DNA of 64,000 bases, taken from assembly GCA_900545535.1 (NCBI GenBank), contig UQZN01000005.1, positions 62,001 to 126,000 on the forward strand, given 5' to 3'. The first letter of the stretch is position 1; every line of letters starts with the position of its first letter. Both the position numbers and the translations under genes were made by a program. Below the pieces are notes generated by a model. The model saw only the letters and a program-made list of their open reading frames with translations. It ran no database searches and was not told the DNA's origin. Shown here one piece after another: positions 1 through 8,705 of the stretch. Source of the stretch: an uncultured Phascolarctobacterium sp. Its GTDB lineage: Bacteria; Bacillota; Negativicutes; Acidaminococcales; Acidaminococcaceae.

Positions 1-1
1 T

Positions 2-148
2 AATATGGATGCGGGAACAATGGTCGAAACAGGGGAAAAAATGGCCAGGTATGGCGGCAAGGTCATGCTGAAAGCCTATGCCAAAGGCGATATCAATGCT
101 TCCGGACCGGTTTTGCTGCGGTTAGAGGTGGAAAATGCCGACAAATGA
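2..148 (+). CDS. C-terminal end of an unidentified protein (5' truncated by window edge)
   Basis: An open frame enters from the left edge and ends at TGA 146-148, giving about 48 residues. The tail is Gly/Ala/Lys rich and ends ...RLEVENADK. Its last 14 bases overlap the start of the YqgF-like gene at 135, so the two are probably co-transcribed and translationally coupled. Too little is visible to name a family. I have a weak memory that a DUF3084-type protein often precedes YqgF-like genes in Negativicutes, but nothing seen here confirms that. Confidence 0.6.
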   Translation, partial: NMDAGTMVETGEKMARYGGKVMLKAYAKGDINASGPVLLRLEVENADK

Positions 149-542
149 AGCATGGTACTTAGGCGTTGACCCCGGTAGTGCCAAAACTGGCTTTGCCTGG
201 GTAGCGGCTGATGGTAAAATCCAAAAGGTCGAGGTGCTGGCAACAGCAGCTTTAACAGAGCTGCTGCCGCAAATCCTGGCGGCTGCTCCGGCTGCGGTGA
301 TTTTGGGCAACGGTACCAAAAGTGACAGCATCAGGCAAATGCTGTCAGCGGCAAATCCTGCAGGCAGCATCATAATGATAGAAGAAGGTTACAGCACAGA
401 AGAGGCCAGAAAACTGTACTGGCAGGAAAACCCGCCGCATGGCTGGCGCCGGCTGCTGCCGTTAGGACTGCAGGTGCCGCCGGTAAATCTTGACGGTTAC
501 GCCGCCGCTGTTCTGGTGCGGCGGTATTTAAACAAAATATGA
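135..542 (+). CDS. YqgF/RuvC-like RNase H-fold nuclease
   Basis: This 135-residue protein is the size of YqgF/RuvX-type RNase H-fold nucleases, which act in pre-16S rRNA processing or as Holliday-junction-resolvase-like enzymes. The first beta-strand carries the diagnostic acidic motif GVDPGSAKTGFAW (about residues 10-22), with the metal-binding Asp after GV. The central segment VILGNGTKS (about 55-63) matches the second strand of the fold. ATG 135 overlaps the end of the preceding gene by 14 nt. A perfect intrinsic terminator follows at 551. YqgF is only one member of this fold and the sequence is divergent, so the exact substrate is uncertain. Confidence 0.7.
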   Translation: MPTNEAWYLGVDPGSAKTGFAWVAADGKIQKVEVLATAALTELLPQILAAAPAAVILGNGTKSDSIRQMLSAANPAGSIIMIEEGYSTEEARKLYWQENPPHGWRRLLPLGLQVPPVNLDGYAAAVLVRRYLNKI

Positions 543-550
543 GTTGAGGA

Positions 551-583
551 AAAAGCACAGAGGCATGCCTCTGTGCTTTTTAG
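551..583 (+). terminator. Rho-independent terminator after the YqgF-like gene
   Basis: A perfect palindrome (551-580) with AAAAGCACAGAGGC and GCCTCTGTGCTTTT arms and a tight AT centre ends in a T-run. Its A-rich 5' flank could make it work in both directions. Confidence 0.85.
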
Positions 584-642
584 CAGGGAAAATATTGCGC
601 TGCGGCGAATAAAAACAGGTCAGATAAAATGGAGGTGGCAGA

Positions 643-2163
643 GTGGGAAGGTCAAAAAGCTTTGGTGTGATAGTGCTGACGATACTGCTGCTGGTAACAG
701 CTGCGGTAAATGCGGCAGAAAAACCATTTGTTGAGATAGATATTTACAGCGTCAATGATTTTCACGGGCATCTGCGTGCTGAAGCCGCTGATCCAGGCAT
801 GGCCGCTTTAGCAGGCGCTGTCAGCGAGCTGATGAAGCAAAATCCTGAGGGAGAGCTGCTTGTGGGCGCAGGAGATATGTTTTCAGGAACGATCGATGCC
901 AATGAGTATCAGGGGCAGCCGGTGGTCATAGCAATGAATAAAATGGGTTTTGCTGCCAATGCGGCAGGCAATCATATTTTTGACTATCCGCTGGAGATCA
1001 TCAAAAAACAGGCGGCTGCCGCTGAATTTCCCCTTTTGGGAGCGAATATTCTTACAGCGGCTGGCGATAAAGTCGCAGAGCCTTTTCGACCCTATACCAT
1101 GCTGCAGAAACAGGGCCTGACGATAGGCATCATTGGGCTTACTACCCTGGAAACAAGGGACAAAGCCTCGCAGACTAATCTCCAGAAGGTAAAAATTCTG
1201 CCGCCGGAACAGGTAGCGCAGAGTTATATTGATGAGTTGAGAAATAAAGGGGCGCAAATCATTGTTTTACTGACACACATCGGCAGCAGCCAGGGAGAAA
1301 AAACTGCTGTAGAGGGTGAAATAATACCGCTGCTGCAAAAAATACAGGGAGTAGATGCCGTTATTACTGGCCATTCCCACTTATGCGTCAGCGGTGAGTA
1401 TAATAAGATCCCGATAGTACAGGCAGGCTGTTATGGCGAGGCTGTGGGCTGCATCCACCTGCTGTATTCGCGGGCGGATAAAAGAGTCGTTGCTGCTGGC
1501 TCACGTGTCTATAAGCTGGATCAATTGCCGAAAGTCCAGGATGCGGCGATGGAAAAGCTGTTGGCTCCGATCTTCAAAGATATAGATGCCCGGTATAATG
1601 CGGTGTTGGCGCTGAATGATCAGCTGCTGACCAATGACCGTAGTGGAGAGTCCAGGGTCGGCGATTATTTTATGGACCTTTTAAAAAGCGGCTTTAAGGC
1701 CGATGCAGCTTTATATAACGGCGGGGCTGTGCGTGCTGATCTGCCGGTGGGAACGGTAACGATGCGCGATTTAATAAAGATATTCCCCTTCGACAGCACT
1801 ATTTATGTGGCGGAAGTTCAAGGCAGCGATCTGCGGCAGGTGCTGGAACATGGTATCGGCAACCCCAATATCAGCAGGCTGCGCTTTTCCGGTCTGCAGG
1901 TCACTGCCGACACCGGTAAGCCCGAAGGACAAAGAATAAGCCGGGTTCTTTTAGCCGACGGCAGTGTGCTGGCAGATGAAAAATATTACAAGGTAGTAAG
2001 CAACGACTTCATGTTCAGCGGCGGCGACGGCTTCGCCAGTCTGAAAAATGCGCAAAATTTGCGGGCCTGTGGTAAAGCCAATACTTTCTTTGCTTTTGCC
2101 TTGCGCAGCTTCAAAACTATCAACTATCCTGCTGCCGACGACAGGCTGCAAATAAAAAATTGA
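643..2163 (+). CDS. Exported bifunctional metallophosphatase / 5'-nucleotidase (UshA family)
   Basis: This 506-residue protein starts at GTG 643 behind a GGAGGTGG ribosome site. Residues 1-25 form a Sec signal peptide ending near VNAA, so it acts in the periplasm or at the surface. The N-terminal metallophosphatase domain shows NDFHGHL (38-44), GDMFSG, GNHIFDY (about 107-113; the usual Glu after GNH is Ile, but catalytic His and Asp are kept), LTHIGS and GHSH (about 243). The C-terminal 5'-nucleotidase domain has NGGAVR (about 359) and GGDGF (about 460) for nucleotide-base and ribose binding. It probably hydrolyses extracellular nucleotides to nucleosides. The next gene begins 10 nt downstream. 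Confidence 0.88.
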   Translation: MGRSKSFGVIVLTILLLVTAAVNAAEKPFVEIDIYSVNDFHGHLRAEAADPGMAALAGAVSELMKQNPEGELLVGAGDMFSGTIDANEYQGQPVVIAMNKMGFAANAAGNHIFDYPLEIIKKQAAAAEFPLLGANILTAAGDKVAEPFRPYTMLQKQGLTIGIIGLTTLETRDKASQTNLQKVKILPPEQVAQSYIDELRNKGAQIIVLLTHIGSSQGEKTAVEGEIIPLLQKIQGVDAVITGHSHLCVSGEYNKIPIVQAGCYGEAVGCIHLLYSRADKRVVAAGSRVYKLDQLPKVQDAAMEKLLAPIFKDIDARYNAVLALNDQLLTNDRSGESRVGDYFMDLLKSGFKADAALYNGGAVRADLPVGTVTMRDLIKIFPFDSTIYVAEVQGSDLRQVLEHGIGNPNISRLRFSGLQVTADTGKPEGQRISRVLLADGSVLADEKYYKVVSNDFMFSGGDGFASLKNAQNLRACGKANTFFAFALRSFKTINYPAADDRLQIKN

Positions 2164-2173
2164 GGAGTACGAA

Positions 2174-2806
2174 ATGGATAATTTAATGAAACTCAGCTGT
2201 GAGGAATTTTTAGAAAAACTGGCTTCGAAAGAACCCGTACCGGGCGGCGGCGGGGCTGCCGCTTTGGGTGGAGCCATAAGCGCGGCGCTGGCTTCAATGG
2301 TGGCCAATCTGACCTTGGGAAAAGAGAAATTCTTATCCGTTGAAAGTGAAATGCTGCGATTAGCCGCTGCCAGCGAATATTTGCGGCAGGAGCTGTTGCA
2401 GCTGGCGCAGGAAGATGCCAGTGTGTTTGAGGCTTTTATGAACTGTTATAAAATGCCCAAAGCAACAGATGCAGAAAAAGCACTGCGGCAGGCCAAAATT
2501 CAGGAAGCAGCCAAAATGGCGGCTGAGATACCTCTGAAAATAGGCGAGAAGTCTCTGGCAGTTTTGCTTCTGGCCGCCGAAGCGGCGGAACTTGGAAATC
2601 CCGCCGTGATTACAGATGCCGCCGTAGCCGCTTTGATGGCAAGGGCAGCGGTACGCAGTGCGGTTTATAATGTCAAAATAAATCTTAACCTGATCAATGA
2701 CCGGGATTATTGTTCTGTAGTTGCTGGCCGGATAACGGCACTGGAGCAGGAAGCCCTGGCGGCAGAAAAAAATATTCTGGAACATACTGATAAAGTTTTA
2801 GCATAA
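2174..2806 (+). CDS. fchA: Cyclodeaminase/cyclohydrolase family protein (FchA-like)
   Basis: This 210-residue protein belongs to the formiminotetrahydrofolate cyclodeaminase / methenyl-THF cyclohydrolase family. The signature PVPGGGGAAALGGA lies at about residues 22-35 and is followed by the helical ASMVANLT segment; the rest is all-alpha as expected. The family converts 5-formimino-THF to 5,10-methenyl-THF and ammonia in histidine or purine catabolism. No glutamate formiminotransferase (ftcD) gene is adjacent, so a pathway cannot be assigned from context. It follows the 5'-nucleotidase by 10 nt with RBS TGAGGAG, suggesting an operon. Confidence 0.85.
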   Translation: MDNLMKLSCEEFLEKLASKEPVPGGGGAAALGGAISAALASMVANLTLGKEKFLSVESEMLRLAAASEYLRQELLQLAQEDASVFEAFMNCYKMPKATDAEKALRQAKIQEAAKMAAEIPLKIGEKSLAVLLLAAEAAELGNPAVITDAAVAALMARAAVRSAVYNVKINLNLINDRDYCSVVAGRITALEQEALAAEKNILEHTDKVLA

Positions 2807-2882
2807 GCAAAAAGCAGCGCTGTCAAACAAATACAGAGAATTATCTGAAAATTCACAAACAGTTCACTTTTTAGCCTAACTT

Positions 2883-2910
2883 AGGACAAAGGCTTTTGGT
2901 ATCCTATAAG
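2883..2910 (+). promoter_or_regulatory. Possible sigma-70 promoter for the thioredoxin-like gene
   Basis: AGGACA (2883-2888), a 16-nt spacer and TATAAG (2905-2910). The -35 overlaps a small palindrome, CCTAACTTAGG, which could be an operator. The -35 match is weak. Confidence 0.4.
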
Positions 2911-2947
2911 TGTGAGCAAGGCACTAAGAAAAGCGAAGGTGATGTAA

Positions 2948-3187
2948 ATGCATATAAAGGTTTTAGGGCCGATGACAAAACAATGTGAATTGTTATTGCA
3001 AAATGCAGCCATCGCGGCCAAAAAACTTAAATGTCATGCCGAGTTTGAACGTGTGAATGATTTGCGGCGCGTGGTCGCTTATGGAGTTATGGCCTTACCT
3101 GCTTTAGTTATTGACGAAAAAGTTGTGTCAGGCGGCAGTGTGCTGCCGGTTGAAGAAATAATGGAGATCATCAGACATTTGAATTGA
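2948..3187 (+). CDS. Small thioredoxin-fold protein with a monothiol (TxxC) active site
   Basis: The 79-residue product has the pattern of the small redox-active disulfide thioredoxin family: an N-terminal strand MHIKVLG, a central YGVMALPALVIDEKVV stretch with the cis-Pro (MALPAL), and a C-terminal helix EEIMEIIR. In this family the motif after LG is normally CxxC; here the corresponding residues are T10-K-Q-C13, so the first Cys is replaced by Thr. Another Cys is at 29. A classic dithiol mechanism is therefore unlikely; a monothiol or binding role is possible. It stands alone between its own possible promoter and an intrinsic terminator at 3239. Confidence 0.7.
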   Translation: MHIKVLGPMTKQCELLLQNAAIAAKKLKCHAEFERVNDLRRVVAYGVMALPALVIDEKVVSGGSVLPVEEIMEIIRHLN

Positions 3188-3238
3188 GTGGTGTCAGATT
3201 GACAGGCTTGAGTATACAAATGTTATCTTGATTTTTTA

Positions 3239-3269
3239 TCCCGTATCGTTTCGATATGGGACTTTTTTT
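3239..3269 (+). terminator. Rho-independent terminator
   Basis: Stem TCCCGTATCG / CGATATGGGA with a TT(T) loop followed by CTTTTTTTA. It ends the thioredoxin-like gene transcript. Confidence 0.85.
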
Positions 3270-3330
3270 ATTGTTGCGCCAAAAGTCCCGCTGGGACGGC
3301 AAAATAAGCTGTTTCAGCAAAGTTTTTTTC

Positions 3331-3360
3331 TTGTAAGCATCTTGTAAAATCTAGTATAAT
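3331..3360 (+). promoter_or_regulatory. Promoter of the Na/Pi cotransporter gene
   Basis: TTGTAA (3331-3336), an 18-nt spacer and a perfect TATAAT (3355-3360), about 37 nt upstream of the ribosome site of the gene starting at 3404. Confidence 0.65.
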
Positions 3361-3403
3361 AAAAGTTAAGGAAAAAATAAAAAGGTGAGAACTGGGGGCA
3401 ATT

Positions 3404-5008
3404 ATGGTATATTTCTTTGGCTTTCTGGGTGGTCTGGCATTGTTTTTATATGGCATGCAATTGATGGGCGATGGCCTGCAGCGTGCTGCCGGTGAAAAAT
3501 TGCAGAAGATACTGGAAGCACTGACCGGGGTTTTGATCGTCGGCGTAGCCTTAGGTGCCGCAGTAACTGCTGTGCTGCAGTCCAGCAGCGCTACAACAGT
3601 AATGACTGTCGGGCTGGTAAATGCCGGCTTGATGACGCTGAAGCAGGCTTTTGGCATCGTCATGGGCGCTAATATCGGTACTACGATTACAGCTCAGCTG
3701 ATCGCTTTTAAGCTTACGGATTATGTTACCTTGATTTTAGCGATCGGTTTTGCCATGCAGATGCTTGCCAAACGCCGCCGCGGAAAATATCTGGGGCAGG
3801 TCCTGCTTGGCTTCGGTATCCTGATGCTGGGCATGAGCATGATGGGGCAGGCAGTGCTGCCTCTGCGTGAATATCAGGGCTTTGTCGATTTTATCGGCAA
3901 ATTCTCGCATAACCCGATTTTAGGTATCGGCGTCGGTATCGTGATGACGGTACTGATCCAGTCCAGTTCTGCCACTATCGGTATTCTGATCGCCATGGCG
4001 GGTCAGGGACTGATCCCTTTAGAAGGCGCGATCCCCGTACTGCTGGGCGATAACATCGGCACCTGCATTACAGCGATCATGGCAGCGTGGCGCGCGAATA
4101 TTACTGCTAAACGTGTTGCTTTGGCACACGTGCTGTTCAATCTGATCGGCAGTATTATCTTTGTGACCTTTATGGGCCTGTTTGTCAAACTGGTGCTGGA
4201 AATTTCGCCTGCGCACGATATCGCGCGTCAGATCGCCAATGCGCATACAGCCTTCAATATCATTAATACGCTTATTTTTCTGCCTTTCGCTACACCGTTT
4301 ATCAAACTTGTGGAACGGTTGATGCCCGGCAGCGACGGCGTTATTTCGCGTAAGCCGATCTATCTGGATGTGAATATGCTTAAAACTCCGTCTATCGCCA
4401 TGACGCTGGCCGGCAAGGAAGTTGTACGCATGGGCAGTATGGCCCGTCATAATGTTGAACTGAGCATAGCGGCAATGGAAGATATGGACAGCAAAAAAAT
4501 CGCCTATGTTTTGGAGCATGAGCCGGTCATAGACGCGCTGGAAGAAGAAGTTACCAAATACCTGACGCAAATGAGTGAAACGCAGATGAGCAGGGAACTG
4601 TCAGCCCGGCATACAGGCCTTTTGCATGCCTGCAACGATATCGAGCGTATCGGCGACCACGGTGAGACCCTGGCGAAAAAAGTGCGGATGATCTATGAAG
4701 ATAACGTCAAATTTTCGGACGAGGCCAAAGCAGAACTGCGGCAGCTGGGTCAGATGGTGCTTGATGCCAGCGGCAAGGCTCTGGAAGCGTTGGAAAAGGA
4801 CGATAAGAAACTTGCCGAAGAAGCCTGGGCCCTCTGCCGGCAGGTCAAGCAGTATCAGAAAGAGATCAGGAAAAACCATATCGTACGCTTAAATGAAAAA
4901 CGCTGCGATCCGGTGGCGGGTTTTGTCATGCTGGAATTACTGATCAATATGAAACGTGTTTCCGATCATTCCAAAAATATCAGTCAGCTTGTTTTGGGAA
5001 TTTTTTAA
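3404..5008 (+). CDS. Na+/phosphate cotransporter family protein with C-terminal PhoU-like domain
   Basis: This 534-residue membrane protein has the duplicated Na/Pi-cotransporter (NptA/PNaS) signature: QSSSATT at about 59-65 with GANIGTT near 88, then QSSSAT near 186 with GDNIGT near 216. Each pair lies in a hydrophobic repeat. Residues from about 330 to the end form a soluble helical PhoU-like domain (repeated acidic helices, HTGLLHACNDIERIGDH), typical of the bacterial NptA-PhoU fusion. It probably imports phosphate with sodium and senses it through the PhoU part. It has its own promoter (3331-3360), and a tRNA gene follows. Confidence 0.9.
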   Translation: MVYFFGFLGGLALFLYGMQLMGDGLQRAAGEKLQKILEALTGVLIVGVALGAAVTAVLQSSSATTVMTVGLVNAGLMTLKQAFGIVMGANIGTTITAQLIAFKLTDYVTLILAIGFAMQMLAKRRRGKYLGQVLLGFGILMLGMSMMGQAVLPLREYQGFVDFIGKFSHNPILGIGVGIVMTVLIQSSSATIGILIAMAGQGLIPLEGAIPVLLGDNIGTCITAIMAAWRANITAKRVALAHVLFNLIGSIIFVTFMGLFVKLVLEISPAHDIARQIANAHTAFNIINTLIFLPFATPFIKLVERLMPGSDGVISRKPIYLDVNMLKTPSIAMTLAGKEVVRMGSMARHNVELSIAAMEDMDSKKIAYVLEHEPVIDALEEEVTKYLTQMSETQMSRELSARHTGLLHACNDIERIGDHGETLAKKVRMIYEDNVKFSDEAKAELRQLGQMVLDASGKALEALEKDDKKLAEEAWALCRQVKQYQKEIRKNHIVRLNEKRCDPVAGFVMLELLINMKRVSDHSKNISQLVLGIF

Positions 5009-5043
5009 AAGTGAAAAAATATGGAAATTTTTTCAAAAAAATG

Positions 5044-5072
5044 TTGACAAAGATGGCGTTCTGTTTTAAAAT
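5044..5072 (+). promoter_or_regulatory. Promoter of tRNA-Gly
   Basis: TTGACA (5044-5049), exactly 17 nt, then TAAAAT (5067-5072), ending 20 nt before the mature tRNA. Confidence 0.85.
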
Positions 5073-5092
5073 ACATCTTGTTGCTAATTGAT

Positions 5093-5167
<75 letters not shown>

Positions 5168-5178
5168 TCTGAATATTG

Positions 5179-5206
5179 ACCCGGCAGAACACTGCCGGGT
5201 TTTTTG
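5179..5206 (+). terminator. Rho-independent terminator after tRNA-Gly
   Basis: Stem ACCCGGCAG / CTGCCGGGT around AACA, followed by seven T. Confidence 0.92.
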
Positions 5207-5213
5207 TTGCTTC

Positions 5214-5242
5214 TTGTCAACTTTAAATCCTTGTGATATGAT
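5214..5242 (+). promoter_or_regulatory. Promoter of tig
   Basis: TTGTCA (5214-5219), 17-nt spacer, TATGAT (5237-5242). This leaves an approximately 85-nt leader before tig. No CIRCE (HrcA) repeat is present. Confidence 0.65.
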
Positions 5243-5334
5243 ATTATGAGCGATTTATGTCAGTATCTTTTGATATTGATCTTGAACAAGCTGTTAATTT
5301 TGTACACATATAAAACCTAAGGGAGGATTTTTTA

Positions 5335-6618
5335 ATGAACGTATCTGTTGAAAGAGTTGTGAATGACGCAACCCTCAAAATTACTTTACCTGCTGAGGAA
5401 GTGAATAAAGGCTTCAAGAAAGCCATAAGCAAGATCGCAAACAGCGTCAACATCCCCGGTTTCCGTAAAGGCAAAGCACCCCGCAATATCATCGAAATGC
5501 ATTATGGCAAAGACGCCATTAAACAGGAAGCTTTTGAAATCGTTGCCAACGATTGCTATACTAAAGCACTCGATCAGGAAAGCCTGATCCCCGTTTCTGA
5601 CCCTAAAGTTGAAGAATCCGTTTTTGAAGAAAACAAAGATATGGAACTGACCATCAAAGTAACTTTGAAACCGGAAGTGGAATTAGGCGACTACAAAGGC
5701 CTGTCCGTAGAAAAAAAAGAAGTTGCTGTTGAAGATGCCGACGTTGATGCTGCTGTAGAAGAACTGCGTAACCGTCAGGCTAAAATGGTAGTTGCCGAAG
5801 ACGGCACGATCATCGAAAAAGGCGACTTTGCCATTATCGACTTTGCCGGCACTGTAGACGGCGAAGCTTTCAGCGGCGGCGAAGGTAAAGGCTATCCTCT
5901 GGAAGTTGGTTCCAACTCCTTTATCCCCGGTTTTGAAGATCAGCTGGTAGGCCTTAAAAAAGGCGACGCTACTGATGTAGAAGTAACTTTCCCTGAAGAT
6001 TATTTCGTAAAAGAGCTGGCCGGTAAAGAAGCTGTGTTCAAAGTTAACGTTCAGGATGTAAAACGCAAAGAGCTGCCGGAGCTGAATGATGAATACGTTG
6101 CAGCCAACAGCGAATATAAAACTGTTGCCGAGCTGAAAGCAGCCTACAAAGAGCGCATGCAGAAAAATGCTGAAAACAATGCTAAAGTAGAGTATGAAAA
6201 AGCATTGATCGACGCAGCTGTTGCCAATGCCAAATTTGAAGTTCCCGAGATCATGATCGAAGACCGCATCAGCCAGATGGTGGACGAGATGCGTATGAGC
6301 CTGGAAAGCCGTAAAATGACTTTGGAAATGTATATGCAATATACCGGTATGGACATGGCCAAGATCCGTGAAAACCAGCGCGCTACCGCTGCTGAAAACG
6401 TAAAAACCGATCTGGTTCTGGACGCTATTGCCAAAGCTGAAGGCATCCAGGTAGCCATGGAAGACGTTGATGCCGAATTATCTGCTATTGCAGCTCAGCA
6501 TGGCGCAACTTTGGAAGAAGTTAAAAATATCATCAAATCCAACGGCAACATGGGCCTTCTGCTCGCAAACATCCTGCGCCGCAAAGCAGCTCACGTTGTT
6601 ATCGACAACGCAAAATAA
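5335..6618 (+). CDS. tig: Trigger factor, ribosome-bound chaperone / peptidyl-prolyl isomerase
   Basis: This 427-residue protein has the full trigger factor architecture. The N-terminal ribosome-binding domain carries the signature GFRKGKAP (about 42-49). A central FKBP-type PPIase domain (about 150-245) includes GDFAIIDFAGTVDG and LVGLKKGD. A long helical C-terminal chaperone arm (about 250-427) follows. It binds ribosomal protein uL23 at the exit tunnel and shields nascent chains. RBS GGGAGG lies before ATG 5335. It leads the order tig-clpP-clpX-lon-engB that is common in Firmicutes. Confidence 0.97.
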   Translation: MNVSVERVVNDATLKITLPAEEVNKGFKKAISKIANSVNIPGFRKGKAPRNIIEMHYGKDAIKQEAFEIVANDCYTKALDQESLIPVSDPKVEESVFEENKDMELTIKVTLKPEVELGDYKGLSVEKKEVAVEDADVDAAVEELRNRQAKMVVAEDGTIIEKGDFAIIDFAGTVDGEAFSGGEGKGYPLEVGSNSFIPGFEDQLVGLKKGDATDVEVTFPEDYFVKELAGKEAVFKVNVQDVKRKELPELNDEYVAANSEYKTVAELKAAYKERMQKNAENNAKVEYEKALIDAAVANAKFEVPEIMIEDRISQMVDEMRMSLESRKMTLEMYMQYTGMDMAKIRENQRATAAENVKTDLVLDAIAKAEGIQVAMEDVDAELSAIAAQHGATLEEVKNIIKSNGNMGLLLANILRRKAAHVVIDNAK

Positions 6619-6626
6619 TTGCATTT

Positions 6627-6655
6627 TGCCGCCGACGCTGCAGGCTTCGGCGGCA
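6627..6655 (+). terminator. GC-rich hairpin between tig and clpP (no T-run)
   Basis: TGCCGCCGA / TTCGGCGGCA stem around CGCTGCAGGC. No U-tract follows, so it may be an RNA-processing or stability element or a weak attenuator rather than a true terminator. Confidence 0.4.
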
Positions 6656-6704
6656 GATGTGACTTTATCAAAAATTATAACCTTAAAGAAAAGGGGTGTA
6701 AGAC

Positions 6705-7307
6705 ATGAACTATGTGCCTATCGTTGTAGAGCAATCCAGCAGGGGTGAGCGCTCTTATGACATCTATTCCCGCTTATTGAAAGACAGAATCGTATTTGTG
6801 ACCGGCCCTATCGACGACGCGATGGCGAATGTCGTTATCGCCCAGCTGCTCTTCCTGGAATCCGAAGATCCCAATAAAGACATCCATCTTTATATCAACA
6901 GCCCGGGCGGCAGTGTCAGCGCAGGACTGGCTATTTATGACACGATGCAGTATATCAAACCGGATGTTTCTACTATCTGCATGGGTATGGCTGCCAGCAT
7001 GGCTTCCGTACTTTTAGCGGCGGGAACTCCCGGCAAGCGTTATGCGCTTCCCTATTCCCGTGTGATGATCCATCAGCCTCTGGGCGGAGCACAGGGTCAG
7101 GCTACGGAAATTGAGATTCATGCGCGCGAGATTCTGCGTATCCGCGAAGAAATGAACGGCATTTTAGCCAAACATACCGGTCAGTCTAAAGAAAAAATCG
7201 CTCAGGATACTGAACGCGACTATTATCTGACCAGCGAAGAAGCAAAAGCTTATGGGCTCATTGACGAAGTTGTGACCCGTAAGCCGGCAGCTGAAGAAGC
7301 AAAATGA
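6705..7307 (+). CDS. clpP: ATP-dependent Clp protease proteolytic subunit
   Basis: This 200-residue serine protease has the canonical triad at the canonical positions: Ser98 in GMAASMASVLL, His123 in MIHQPLGGAQGQ and Asp172 in ERDYYLT. The N-terminal axial-loop segment (VPIVVEQSSRGERSYDIYSRLL) is intact. ClpP forms a double-heptamer chamber and degrades substrates fed by ClpX, which is encoded 23 nt downstream. ATG 6705 follows AAAGGGGTG. No CtsR or CIRCE operator is visible upstream. Confidence 0.98.
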   Translation: MNYVPIVVEQSSRGERSYDIYSRLLKDRIVFVTGPIDDAMANVVIAQLLFLESEDPNKDIHLYINSPGGSVSAGLAIYDTMQYIKPDVSTICMGMAASMASVLLAAGTPGKRYALPYSRVMIHQPLGGAQGQATEIEIHAREILRIREEMNGILAKHTGQSKEKIAQDTERDYYLTSEEAKAYGLIDEVVTRKPAAEEAK

Positions 7308-7329
7308 TGCAGACTAAGGAGATAACAAT

Positions 7330-8580
7330 ATGAACTTTGGCGAGGGGAACGACAGCAATATAACCTGTTCCTTCTGTGGGAAAAGAGAAGGTCAGGTCCG
7401 CAAGCTGATTGCCGGTCATAACGTCTATATCTGCGACGAATGTATCGAACTTTGCAATGAGATGCTGACTGAAGACCTGAAGGAAACAAATGCTGATGTT
7501 GTAAGTGTGAACGAACTGCCGAAGCCGAAAGAGATCAAAAACATTCTTGACGAATATGTAATCGGTCAGGAAGAAGCAAAGAAAACTTTGGCCGTAGCGG
7601 TTTATAACCACTATAAACGGATCAACTATGAACTGAATAATCCTGTGCAGGATAAAGAAGTAGAACTGCAAAAATCAAACATTCTGATGCTGGGGCCTAC
7701 CGGCAGCGGTAAAACTCTGCTGGCGCAGACGCTGGCCAGGATCCTGCAGGTGCCCTTTGCAATAGCTGACGCTACTGCTTTGACAGAAGCCGGTTATGTA
7801 GGTGAGGACGTCGAGAATATCCTGCTGAAATTGATCCAGAATGCTGATTTTGATATTGAGCGCGCTCAAAGAGGGATCATTTATATCGACGAGATCGACA
7901 AGATCTCCCGTAAATCGGAAAATCCGTCCATCACCCGTGATGTATCCGGTGAAGGTGTACAGCAGGCGCTTCTGAAAATTTTGGAAGGAACTGTTGCCAG
8001 TGTTCCGCCGCAGGGCGGACGTAAACACCCGCATCAGGAATTTATCCAGATCGATACAACCAATATTCTGTTTATCTGCGGCGGCGCTTTTGCCGGCCTG
8101 GAAAATATTATCGGCGCCCGTATCGGCAAAAAGAATCTTGGTTTTGGTGCCGACATCAAAACTAAAGAAGAAGCAAAAGCGGATACGATCTTTAAAAAGG
8201 TTTTGCCCGAAGATCTGATGAAATTCGGTCTGATCCCTGAATTTGCAGGTCGTCTGCCTGTTGTAGTAACTTTAGATTCTCTGGATAAAGACGCTTTGAT
8301 CAAGATCCTGCAAGAGCCTAAAAATGCTTTGATCAAACAATATCAGCATTTCCTGGCTATGGATAATGTGGAACTGGAATTCGAAGACGGCGCTTTAGTA
8401 GCTATTGCAGAAGAAGCCCTTAAACGTAATGCCGGAGCCCGCGGTCTGCGTTCTATCATTGAAGAGGTAATGCGTAATGTGATGTATGAGGTTCCTTCCC
8501 GTGTCGACGTTGTCAAATGCGTAGTTACGGAAGCTGCTATCAGAGAGCACATGGAACCGAAAATGGTAGTTGCCAGTTAA
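7330..8580 (+). CDS. clpX: ATP-dependent Clp protease ATP-binding subunit ClpX
   Basis: This 416-residue AAA+ unfoldase has an N-terminal zinc-binding domain with Cys13, Cys16, Cys35 and Cys38. Walker A GPTGSGKT lies at about 122-129 and Walker B IIYIDEIDKI near 185. Also present are the pore loop GYVGEDVE and the sensor-2 arginine region GARGLRS. It recognises substrates and threads them into ClpP. It lies directly behind clpP with RBS AAGGAG, in one transcription unit that ends at the terminator at 8587. Confidence 0.98.
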   Translation: MNFGEGNDSNITCSFCGKREGQVRKLIAGHNVYICDECIELCNEMLTEDLKETNADVVSVNELPKPKEIKNILDEYVIGQEEAKKTLAVAVYNHYKRINYELNNPVQDKEVELQKSNILMLGPTGSGKTLLAQTLARILQVPFAIADATALTEAGYVGEDVENILLKLIQNADFDIERAQRGIIYIDEIDKISRKSENPSITRDVSGEGVQQALLKILEGTVASVPPQGGRKHPHQEFIQIDTTNILFICGGAFAGLENIIGARIGKKNLGFGADIKTKEEAKADTIFKKVLPEDLMKFGLIPEFAGRLPVVVTLDSLDKDALIKILQEPKNALIKQYQHFLAMDNVELEFEDGALVAIAEEALKRNAGARGLRSIIEEVMRNVMYEVPSRVDVVKCVVTEAAIREHMEPKMVVAS

Positions 8581-8586
8581 GCAATT

Positions 8587-8623
8587 AAAAAAAGGGGAAG
8601 GGGCATAGCCTTTTCCCCTTTTT
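8587..8623 (+). terminator. Rho-independent terminator after clpX
   Basis: A-rich GGGGAAGGGG / CCTTTTCCCC hairpin with loop GCATA, followed by TTTTT. Confidence 0.85.
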
Positions 8624-8705
8624 ATGTTAAAATAAAGTTAAGTAAAAAAATAATTTGAAAATATCGTTTGCCGCAGCAAAGACTGCCGGCAAAGGAGGGG
8701 AATAT

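Noticed and set aside
5214..6704. CIRCE or CtsR operators upstream of tig/clpP
   Set aside because: Neither TTAGCACTC-N9-GAGTGCTAA nor the CtsR heptad repeat was found.
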